Source of the DNA: Erwinia pyrifoliae DSM 12163
Lineage (GTDB): Bacteria > Pseudomonadota > Gammaproteobacteria > Enterobacterales > Enterobacteriaceae
Reading direction: 5' to 3'
Assembly (NCBI RefSeq): GCF_000026985.1
Contig: NC_017390.1
Coordinates: 550,219 to 555,826 of the forward strand
Length of the DNA: 5,608 bases
Of the stretch, positions 1 through 4,824 are shown one piece after another. The stretch's first letter is position 1. The number at the start of each line of letters is the position of its first letter. Made by a program: the position numbers and the translations under genes. The notes beneath the pieces were generated by a model. It was given only the letters and a program-made list of their open reading frames with translations, did not search any database and had not been told where the DNA came from.

Positions 1-177
1 CCGGAGCATAAGATGCTGGCTGAATTCAGCGTTTACCACGCGGCTTACTTCTTCGCAGATCGCCAGTATCACGGCATGATGAAACGCTGGCCCCGGGCAT
101 TGCTCAGGTCACTGGCCAATAGCGGTTTACGCCTTGATGCCACGCAGTGGCAGGAAGGCTGTAACCAGGCGAGATAG
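1..177 (+). CDS. 3' end of an unrecognised gene (partial)
   Basis: Frame 1 is open from the first base to a TAG at 175-177 and gives the last 58 residues of a protein whose start lies outside the window. The other two forward frames meet stops early, so this is the only coherent forward reading. The visible part is rich in aromatic and basic residues (segments such as YHAAYFFADRQYHGMMKRW) and ends in QEGCNQAR. It looks like a soluble helical C-terminus, with no membrane segment and no motif I can name. It lies 134 bases before the next gene in the same direction and may belong to the same transcription unit. I do not recognise the family and assign no function. Confidence 0.6.
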   Translation, partial: PEHKMLAEFSVYHAAYFFADRQYHGMMKRWPRALLRSLANSGLRLDATQWQEGCNQAR

Positions 178-258
178 TCGCAGACCGTGACGTCCGATCC
201 TTCTTTCGGTGGCTGAGTTTACGCCGAAAAATTCACTACAACATTTGTTTACCCACAC

Positions 259-310
259 CGGGACTTTGCTCCCGTCGGGCAGGGTTCCGTTTCCATATTG
301 AGGAGCCTGC
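259..310 (+). promoter_or_regulatory. Structured leader 1 (A-B-A'-B' plus ribosome binding site)
   Basis: A is CGGGA 259-263 and A' is TCCCG 270-274 (5 bp). B is GGGACTTTGC 260-269 and B' is GCAGGGTTCC 279-288, ten pairs including three G-U. The ribosome-binding segment C, GGAGCCTGC 302-310, can also pair with B' (nine pairs, G284 bulged). A and B share four bases, so A-A' and B-B' exclude each other here. AGGAG at 301-305 stands six bases before the ATG at 312. This is the weakest A stem of the six leaders. The pairings were found by eye; the regulatory role is inferred. Confidence 0.55.
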
Positions 311-311
311 C

Positions 312-698
312 ATGTCTGTTTCTACTTCTTCTGCTTCGGCCTGTATGTCCATTTACGATATAACGGTTGCCCGCCTTGGCGAGAGCACCCGCTCCTGCGT
401 TGACTTCATCATGATGATTTCCGTCATGGAGAGCGCGCTGCTAACCATCCGCGCCCTGAACAACTGCGGTATTCCTGACCATATCGATCAGGATGGTTGT
501 CCGGATCGCGTCTGGGAGGTTGTTCATATTGCCGGGCTGTTGGGCGAGGCCTGTGAACTGAAGCTGATACCGGAATATCTTTTTCAGCGTTACGTTGCTG
601 AGGTGATACTTATTGGTCTCAGCCTTGATGAATGCGCCTGGAACTACGGATTCAGGGATGGCGTCAGTAATGCCCATTTTGCCCAGATGGTCGATTGA
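312..698 (+). CDS. Conserved-looking hypothetical protein, 128 residues
   Basis: AGGAG at 301-305 with a six-base gap fixes the ATG at 312 as the start. The product is a small acidic protein of 128 residues. It begins with a serine-rich stretch and then has largely helical amphipathic sequence. Six cysteines are spread along it, without the close CxxC pairs of a typical zinc ribbon. There is no signal peptide or clear membrane segment; the hydrophobic patches near residues 33-45 and 95-105 are too short or interrupted. I do not recognise the family. It is the first full gene of a six-gene co-directional block that contains ArdC-like and methylase-like genes, so a role in plasmid establishment is possible, but only by association. 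An antisense reading at 441-707 has no matching leader and looks like a shadow. Confidence 0.75.
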   Translation: MSVSTSSASACMSIYDITVARLGESTRSCVDFIMMISVMESALLTIRALNNCGIPDHIDQDGCPDRVWEVVHIAGLLGEACELKLIPEYLFQRYVAEVILIGLSLDECAWNYGFRDGVSNAHFAQMVD

Positions 699-721
699 CA
701 TACACACAAACGCTTTTCAAC

Positions 722-789
722 CCGCGCGGGGAAAACCTCCCTGCAGCTGCGGTGAGGATTTCTCCGCTTTTTAACCAAAGGAGAAATCC
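722..789 (+). promoter_or_regulatory. Structured leader 2 (pseudoknot-order switch over the ribosome binding site)
   Basis: A is CCGCG 722-726 and A' is TGCGG 748-752 (5 bp, one G-U). B is GGGGAAAACCTC 728-739 and B' is GAGGATTTCTCC 754-765, eleven of twelve positions paired. The segments do not overlap, so a true H-type pseudoknot is possible. The ribosome-binding segment C, GGAGAAATCC 780-789, is the exact reverse complement of GGATTTCTCC 756-765 inside B', giving ten perfect pairs across a 14-base loop. B and C are near copies of each other. CTTTTT follows B' at 766-771, so a transcriptional effect is also conceivable. The ON/OFF reading is inference. Confidence 0.7.
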
Positions 790-1098
790 ATGAGAAGTAT
801 ACTTCTTTCACTGATCGCCCATGCAATGGCCGGACTCAACCGCCTTTCTTTGGCACTGGATCCGCAGCAGTCTGAATGGTTTACCAACCGCAGCGGCCAC
901 AGCAGTTTCCGCCCGGAGATTATTCCGCAAGGGAGTGGCTTTAACGCCGTGATATCCCGTCGTACCGGGTACAGCTCGCGCGACTGGCGCTATCAGCCGC
1001 ATGCCAGCGCTGGCCAGTTCTCCTCCGCACGTAAGGCTTTACGCGCGGGACGAAGGATGGCCCGGCAGATGGCCGAACTGCGCTACCGCTTTGACTGA
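790..1098 (+). CDS. Small basic hypothetical protein, 102 residues
   Basis: AAAGGAG at 777-783, six bases before the ATG at 790, gives a clear start. The protein opens with a hydrophobic helical stretch (residues 3-23, ILLSLIAHAMAGLNRLSLAL). This could be an amphipathic helix, or less likely a membrane or signal segment, since it contains His, Asn and Arg. The middle part is polar and rich in Ser, Gly and Arg. The C-terminus is strongly basic and helical (ARKALRAGRRMARQMAEL), which suggests nucleic-acid contact or a partner surface. I do not recognise the family. It sits 91 bases after the previous gene and 78 bases before the next, inside the co-directional block, and its leader has the most convincing ribosome-site switch in the window. 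Confidence 0.7.
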   Translation: MRSILLSLIAHAMAGLNRLSLALDPQQSEWFTNRSGHSSFRPEIIPQGSGFNAVISRRTGYSSRDWRYQPHASAGQFSSARKALRAGRRMARQMAELRYRFD

Positions 1099-1120
1099 AT
1101 GTTCTTGATAAATTAACTCA

Positions 1121-1172
1121 CTTCCCGGGGGGACTTTCCCTTCCGGGGAGGTCTCCTCCTTATGTCAGGAGG
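1121..1172 (+). promoter_or_regulatory. Structured leader 3 (perfect anti-ribosome-site hexamer)
   Basis: A is CTTCCCGG 1121-1128 and A' is CCGGGGAG 1143-1150 (8 bp, one G-U). B is GGGGAC 1129-1134 and B' is GTCTCC 1151-1156 (6 bp, one G-U), extendable to 1127-1134 with 1151-1158. CCTCCT 1155-1160 is the exact reverse complement of the ribosome binding site AGGAGG 1167-1172, with a six-base loop between them. B' overlaps that anti-site hexamer, so B-B' pairing and site hiding compete. The run GGGACTTT is shared with leader 1, suggesting common descent. Confidence 0.65.
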
Positions 1173-1176
1173 CATG

Positions 1177-1785
1177 ATGATCCGCTTTACCTCAACTCAA
1201 CTTCGTCCGGTTTTATCTCAACGGGGAGGGATGCAACGCCCTCTGATACTTGAGAAAAATTTGGGCATCTACATCCGTGTTCCGGATGACAAAAATCCCG
1301 GTGAATGGCTTAAAGCCTGGGCCGTGGGCTGCAATCCTTCAACCGATAACAACTGGTCAGAGAACGCCGATGCCCTGATTGCTGAAAAGGAGTACTCGTT
1401 TCAGACCTTTATGGCGCAGAGCTCGTTTGACGCGGTGCTGAATGATCACCATGACCTGTTAATGACTCCGGTCAATAACCCTTCGACCGGTATGACGGTT
1501 AAGAAAGAGACGCGTCCGCCGCAAAAGGTGTACGTACCGGTTGGCGAGTTCCGCAATCAGGTTCAGTGGCTTCACGACCAGTCCCTCAGGCACTTCCACG
1601 CCTGCGTGAGTAACTCCGAACGACTCAGCTGGCGATCGCAGGCGCTGTCTGTGCTGGACCAGGTTATCCGGCTTGATGCAAAGCGCGCCAAACCTGCCGA
1701 TCGCGAGATGTTTGACAGCGCGGTGCGCAGCGTACGCGACCGCATCCGCCAGGTGATGTCGGACGGCTTCGTACGGTATGCCTGA
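1177..1785 (+). CDS. DUF3085-like plasmid protein, 202 residues
   Basis: The ribosome binding site AGGAGG (1167-1172) lies inside the longer frame that begins at ATG 1162, so that start is rejected. ATG 1177 has four bases of spacing; ATG 1174, with only one, is less likely. The first 100 residues resemble DUF3085 proteins of plasmids: an RF...LRPVL opening (3-13), a short region ending in a beta-like YIRV (32-35), the AVGCNP motif (49-54) and an acidic stretch with a late phenylalanine-rich segment. This family match is from memory of its pattern and is moderate. The second half (about 115-202) is charged and helical, with no recognised domain. Function is unknown for the family as far as I know. 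The gene ends in tandem stops, TGA TAA. Confidence 0.8.
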   Translation: MIRFTSTQLRPVLSQRGGMQRPLILEKNLGIYIRVPDDKNPGEWLKAWAVGCNPSTDNNWSENADALIAEKEYSFQTFMAQSSFDAVLNDHHDLLMTPVNNPSTGMTVKKETRPPQKVYVPVGEFRNQVQWLHDQSLRHFHACVSNSERLSWRSQALSVLDQVIRLDAKRAKPADREMFDSAVRSVRDRIRQVMSDGFVRYA

Positions 1786-1804
1786 TAACTGATTTACCCA
1801 CTCA

Positions 1805-1862
1805 CCGGTGGCGCATCGTCCGCCACCGGGACGGATGCGCCCGATACTCAGAGGTTGCATCC
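1805..1862 (+). promoter_or_regulatory. Structured leader 4 (9-bp hairpin whose loop pairs downstream)
   Basis: A is CCGGTGGCG 1805-1813 and A' is CGCCACCGG 1821-1829, nine perfect pairs with a seven-base loop. B is GGCGCATCGTCC 1810-1821 and B' is GGACGGATGCGCC 1829-1841, twelve pairs with G1834 bulged. The whole hairpin loop is complementary to the sequence just 3' of the hairpin. The ribosome-site segment C, GGTTGCATCC 1853-1862, pairs with GGATGCGCC 1833-1841 (nine pairs, one bulged T), so B' can choose B or C. The initiator ATG follows at 1865. Confidence 0.7.
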
Positions 1863-1864
1863 CC

Positions 1865-2845
1865 ATGAAGAAAACCCCACGCGGCCGCAAGGCTGCATCC
1901 ACTCAACGAACTGACCTGTATCAGCAGGTCACCGATAAAATCATTCTGGCACTGGAAAACGGTGTGCCCCCCTGGCGACGGCCGTGGCGTTCTGCACAGA
2001 ACGTGCACGGCAGCGCGCTGCCGGTGAATGCCACCACCGGCCGCCACTACAGCGGTGTCAATATTCCGCTGCTGTGGATGGCTGCCGAAGAGCATGGCTA
2101 TACCTCCGACCGCTGGCTGACTTACCAGCAGGCGAAGACCGCCGGTGGTCAGGTCAGAAAGGGCGAGCGCAGCGCGCTGGCCATTATCTACAAACCGTTT
2201 GAAAAACAGGCGCGGGACAACAGTGACAACCTGCTGTTCCGGGACGGTGAACCGGTAATGGAACAGCTGGCGATGCTGCGCCCGCTGCAACTGTTCAACG
2301 TTGCCCAGTGTGACGGCCTGCCGGATACGATACGGGGCGGCCTGAGGGAAGAAGCGCCAGAGAACAGCGCGGTGCTCAGTGCGGAGCGACTGCAACGGGT
2401 GCAGAGCATCGTTAACGCCACTGGCGTCAGCTGCGCTCACTACCGGCAGAACCGGGCGTACTATCAGCCGCTGTCCGACCGCATTGTCATGCCAACCGTT
2501 GCGCAGTTTGCATCAGAGGCGGACTACTGCTCCACGCTGCTGCACGAGCTGGTGCACGCCAGCGGTCACGGCAAACGTCTGAACCGTGTGGGTATTACCT
2601 CGTCGTCCAGAAAATTCGGTGACCCGGTTTATGCCTTTGAAGAACTGATTGCCGAAACCGGCAGCGCGTTCCTCTGCGCTGAGCTTGGCGTCATCGGTGA
2701 GGTACAGCACGAAAGCTATCTCGCCAGCTGGCTGAAGGCGCTGCGTGAAGACAAAAAAGCGTTTTTCCGCGCCTGCCGGTTTGCCCGGGAAGCATCGGAA
2801 TATCTGCTACAGCCGCTGAACCGTCAGACGGTGCAGGCGGCTTAA
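1865..2845 (+). CDS. ArdC-like antirestriction protein / zincin-type metallopeptidase
   Basis: The 326-residue product has the two-part ArdC layout. An N-terminal ArdC-N (DUF1738) domain spans about 17-115, with DLYQQVTDKIILALENG, PPWRRPW, NATTGRHYSGVN and the WLTYQQAKTAGGQVRKGE block. This domain is associated with single-stranded DNA binding. A C-terminal zincin-like metallopeptidase domain has HELVH (H227, E228, H231), followed by ASGHGKRLNR and FEELIAE (258-264), which supplies a likely acidic third metal ligand. Plasmid ArdC proteins are known to help incoming DNA escape type I restriction in a new host; whether this one is a protease is unproven. Start: GAGG at 1851-1854 precedes ATG 1865 by ten bases. 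An upstream in-frame GTG at 1808 lies inside the structured leader and is rejected. The length is close to R388 ArdC. Confidence 0.92.
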   Translation: MKKTPRGRKAASTQRTDLYQQVTDKIILALENGVPPWRRPWRSAQNVHGSALPVNATTGRHYSGVNIPLLWMAAEEHGYTSDRWLTYQQAKTAGGQVRKGERSALAIIYKPFEKQARDNSDNLLFRDGEPVMEQLAMLRPLQLFNVAQCDGLPDTIRGGLREEAPENSAVLSAERLQRVQSIVNATGVSCAHYRQNRAYYQPLSDRIVMPTVAQFASEADYCSTLLHELVHASGHGKRLNRVGITSSSRKFGDPVYAFEELIAETGSAFLCAELGVIGEVQHESYLASWLKALREDKKAFFRACRFAREASEYLLQPLNRQTVQAA

Positions 2846-2853
2846 CTTAACCC

Positions 2854-2869
2854 GACGACTGCGGTCGTC
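2854..2869 (+). other. Hairpin with a C(UGCG)G tetraloop
   Basis: GACGAC and GTCGTC form six perfect pairs around TGCG. As RNA this is a C(UNCG)G tetraloop, an unusually stable closure. It begins nine bases after the stop of the ArdC-like gene and eight bases before leader 5. No T-run follows, so it is not a typical terminator; it may stabilise the 3' end or belong to the leader structure. STAXI motifs are reported to carry UNCG loops often, which makes this a useful point of comparison. Confidence 0.6.
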
Positions 2870-2876
2870 ATCATCC

Positions 2877-2934
2877 CCCTGAGGGTATCTTCCTCAGGGA
2901 GATGCCCTCTTTTCGTTTCAACCGTAAAGAGGAG
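2877..2934 (+). promoter_or_regulatory. Structured leader 5 (8-bp hairpin, 13-bp alternative helix)
   Basis: A is CCCTGAGG 2877-2884 and A' is CCTCAGGG 2892-2899, eight perfect pairs with a seven-base loop as in leader 4. B is GAGGGTATCTTCC 2881-2893 and B' is GGGAGATGCCCTC 2897-2909, thirteen pairs with G-U allowed. CCTCTTT 2906-2912, overlapping the end of B', pairs with AAAGAGG 2926-2932 in the ribosome binding site (seven perfect pairs). The site AGAGGAG stands seven bases before the ATG at 2942. Confidence 0.65.
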
Positions 2935-2941
2935 TACAACT

Positions 2942-3883
2942 ATGTTTTCATGGTGCCATAACCGTCTGGACATCACCGGTAAGTCTGTCTGCATCGATGT
3001 GATGCAGTCGTGGATCGTCGGCACGGAAACCCCGCGTTACCGCCACGCCATCCGCCAGGCCATAAAGCTGTTTCTGGCCGGCTGTGCCGGGATACTTAAA
3101 CCGGTAAAAGCCACCACGTATCCGGCTTACCCGGCGCTCACCGCGTCAGGGTTGGGAGCGCAGACGTCTGCTAACCACGCGTTCCAGCACTTCCTCGAAC
3201 TGCTGGAGAAGGACGCCTGGCTTGACGGTGCGACGCTTTCCCGCATGGAGAAAATCTGGCTGCAGTCCGGTATCGATGGGCTGAAGTGGGAGAATATTCC
3301 CCTGGCAGCGCGGCAGATAATATCGCAGCTGGTGGCGGTTCATTACGCAGACTGGTTCGGCGTCGCCAGCGGCGCAGGGCAGTTCGACCCGCAGGAGCGC
3401 TGGGATTCTCTCAGCATCATGCCGGAGACAACCTGTCCCTGCGACATGCTGATGGTGATGCCGTCACGTCTGGCGACGGAGCTGAACGGCACCAGTGGCC
3501 TGTTCAGCGGACTCAACACCACGTCAGAGCTCTATATGCAGCTGTTCGGCATGGAGTTTCCGGCGGGGCACCAGGCCCGCTGGAGTCGTGAGGATATCAG
3601 CTCGCTGGCGCTCACGCTGTCATCGCCCGGGTATCCACCGTCGGGTGAGGTGATGGGGCAGATGTCGTCGCTGTTTGACTGCGAAATCCGCCACTACTGG
3701 ATCTCTCAAGATACGGGACTGTCGGGTTATAACTGCTTTGACCGTGGAGATCACGTCGACAGCGGACCTTATCCGTCTGACGTACGGGATGCAGCGACCG
3801 GCGGTGAGGGCGCACGCATATATCTGCTGGCACCCGAGGCGTCTGGCGCTGGTGCTGCGCAGTACGGCAGCGTCCGCGCATAG
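2942..3883 (+). CDS. DUF1281 (Api92-like) plasmid protein, 313 residues
   Basis: AGAGGAG (2928-2934) seven bases before ATG 2942 sets the start. The N-terminus, with WCHNRLDITG at 4-13 and then a predicted ferredoxin-like segment, is the signature of DUF1281, the family related to Api92 that is common on enterobacterial plasmids and phages. A later conserved-looking block, FDCEIRHYW (245-253) and SGYNCFDRGDHVDSG (261-275), also fits the family C-terminal half. The function of the family is not established to my knowledge. The last 35 residues are low in complexity, rich in Gly and Ala, and resemble no domain. The +1 frame stays open across them and beyond, so a late frameshift or an overlapping gene cannot be excluded. 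The protein follows the ArdC-like gene by 96 bases. Confidence 0.85.
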   Translation: MFSWCHNRLDITGKSVCIDVMQSWIVGTETPRYRHAIRQAIKLFLAGCAGILKPVKATTYPAYPALTASGLGAQTSANHAFQHFLELLEKDAWLDGATLSRMEKIWLQSGIDGLKWENIPLAARQIISQLVAVHYADWFGVASGAGQFDPQERWDSLSIMPETTCPCDMLMVMPSRLATELNGTSGLFSGLNTTSELYMQLFGMEFPAGHQARWSREDISSLALTLSSPGYPPSGEVMGQMSSLFDCEIRHYWISQDTGLSGYNCFDRGDHVDSGPYPSDVRDAATGGEGARIYLLAPEASGAGAAQYGSVRA

Positions 3884-4031
3884 AACATACTGCCGGCTTA
3901 TCCGGTCAGGCATACCGGTCACCGCGCAAGCCGTGGCCGTTTTTTTCACCCACAGGGGAAACACCGTTTCCCCTGTGGATGGTGTTTTCCTTTTTACCGG
4001 AAATACCTGTGAAAAACGCCATCAACCATGA
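3789..4031 (+). CDS. Possible overlapping small ORF in the +1 frame (doubtful)
   Basis: From ATG 3789 the frame encodes 80 residues, beginning MQRPAVRAHAYICWHPRRL and continuing with a basic, protein-like middle (RLIRSGIPVTAQAV). It overlaps the end of the DUF1281 gene and continues past that stop through leader 6. No convincing ribosome binding site precedes it. High GC at third positions is expected in this shadow frame because of the G-rich first positions of the Ala/Gly-rich host frame, so it proves little. It could be a coupled small gene, the true C-terminus of the DUF1281 gene displaced by a frameshift, or noise. Confidence 0.2.
   Translation: MQRPAVRAHAYICWHPRRLALVLRSTAASAHRTYCRLIRSGIPVTAQAVAVFFTHRGNTVSPVDGVFLFTGNTCEKRHQP
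3916..3946 (+). terminator. Candidate intrinsic terminator or attenuator before the methylase-like gene
   Basis: CGGTCAC 3916-3922 pairs with GTGGCCG 3933-3939 (seven pairs, one G-U) around a ten-base loop, and seven T follow directly (3940-3946). It lies 33 bases after the DUF1281 stop and just before leader 6. It would give partial termination and lower expression of the last gene. The large loop weakens the call. Confidence 0.5.
3950..4007 (+). promoter_or_regulatory. Structured leader 6 (13-bp hairpin and switch over a GTG start)
   Basis: A is CACAGGGGAAAC 3951-3962 and A' is GTTTCCCCTGTG 3966-3977, twelve perfect pairs plus C3950-G3978. B is GGGGAAACACC 3955-3965 and B' is GGTGTTTTCC 3981-3990, nine pairs with one bulged T. 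The ribosome-site segment C, GGAAATACC 3999-4007, is almost a copy of B and pairs with B' (nine pairs, one bulge). TTTTT follows B'. The layout places the ribosome site just before GTG 4009 and supports that start. Confidence 0.65.
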
Positions 4032-4704
4032 GAATGCCTTTATCTCCCTCTTTGACCAGACTGCCCGTTATCATCACCGGTATCAGGTTTTTGAGGATTT
4101 CATCAGCTGTAGCGTTATCGCGCTGCAAAACGGTTTGCAGTTCTGCGACAGGCGCGAGCAAAAATATATGCGCATCGTGAGCAAATACCAGAAGCCGGAT
4201 GTCACCAATATGGCACAACTGCTGGCGCACGTTGTCAGCGGCCTTGAAGAGTCACCCGGAGATTTTCTCGGGCGCGTCTTTATGCTGCTGGAGCTGGGCG
4301 ACAAGTACCGTGGACAGTTTTTTACTCCGTGGAGCGTGGGGGTGATGATGGCTCAACTGCAACTCGGCAACGTGGAGGAGCAGTTCAGGGATAAACCCTT
4401 TATCACCCTGTCAGAACCGACCTGCGGCGCGGGCTGCATGGCGCTGGCCTTCGCCAGCGTTCTGCGGGAGGTGGGTTTTCCACCACACCGGAGGATGTGG
4501 GTATCGGCTACCGATATCGATCCGCTGGCGGCGGGGATGGCTTATATCCAGCTCTCGCTGTGCGGCGTGGCCGGAGAAGTGGTTATCGGGAATGCACTCA
4601 GTGATGAGCGCCGGCGAGTGCTGTATACGCCGATGCACTACTGGGGAGGATGGCCATACCGCTTGCGATCCAGGATAAATCGGGACAGCGCTGTTGCTGT
4701 GTAG
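4009..4704 (+). CDS. Short N-6 DNA methylase-like protein, catalytic motif not seen
   Basis: The 231-residue product matches the N-terminal and SAM-binding parts of HsdM-type N-6 adenine methylases. It has GQFFTP (102-107, the motif X region), SEPTCGAGCM (135-144, motif I, SAM binding), ATDIDP (167-172, motif II acidic residue) and IGNAL (motif III-like). The NPPY/NPPF catalytic motif IV that should follow is absent; the chain ends with YTPMHYWGGWPYRLR and a short tail. It is therefore either a binding-only relative or a divergent enzyme. Similar short proteins occur on enterobacterial plasmids, so the length may be normal rather than a truncation. Start: GTG 4009, with GGA 3999-4001 seven bases upstream. 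The in-frame ATG 3979 lies inside the leader helix and has no ribosome site. An intrinsic terminator follows the gene. Confidence 0.85.
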   Translation: MKNAINHENAFISLFDQTARYHHRYQVFEDFISCSVIALQNGLQFCDRREQKYMRIVSKYQKPDVTNMAQLLAHVVSGLEESPGDFLGRVFMLLELGDKYRGQFFTPWSVGVMMAQLQLGNVEEQFRDKPFITLSEPTCGAGCMALAFASVLREVGFPPHRRMWVSATDIDPLAAGMAYIQLSLCGVAGEVVIGNALSDERRRVLYTPMHYWGGWPYRLRSRINRDSAVAV

Positions 4705-4731
4705 CAGCGGTTTCAATTATTACTACATCAG

Positions 4732-4760
4732 ACAGGTCGGGAAACCGGCCTGTTTTTTTT
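4732..4760 (+). terminator. Intrinsic terminator of the six-gene block
   Basis: ACAGGTCGG 4732-4740 pairs with CCGGCCTGT 4745-4753 (nine pairs, one G-U) around a GAAA loop, and the T-run extends to 4760. It works for + strand transcription only; no T-run follows on the - strand side. It stands 27 bases after the methylase-like stop and between two convergent units. Confidence 0.9.
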
Positions 4761-4824
4761 GTGGTATTCATCTTCAGCAGGTGATGGAGGCGCGGCTATT
4801 TTACTTTTGATAACAGTGAATTAG

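Noticed and set aside
203..232. Inverted repeat TTTCGG / CCGAAA after the first partial gene, considered as a terminator
   Set aside because: Only six pairs around a 14-base loop, followed by A rather than a T-run, so termination on the + strand is not supported.
1808..1864. GTG 1808 as start of the ArdC-like gene
   Set aside because: It lies inside the perfect hairpin of leader 4 and has no ribosome binding site; ATG 1865 has GAGG upstream, and the added residues resemble no ArdC N-terminus.
1459..2440. Long - strand open frames opposite the DUF3085-like and ArdC-like genes
   Set aside because: They lie opposite well-supported coding regions, have Arg/His/Pro-rich shadow composition and no ribosome sites.
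3979..4008. ATG 3979 as start of the methylase-like gene
   Set aside because: It sits directly at the end of the A-A' helix of leader 6 without a ribosome site. GTG 4009 has a spaced GGA and matches the layout of the other leaders.
259..4011. CRISPR-like or direct-repeat array explanation for the recurring intergenic elements
   Set aside because: The elements differ in sequence, are separated by whole genes and are inverted rather than direct repeats; only the pairing plan recurs.
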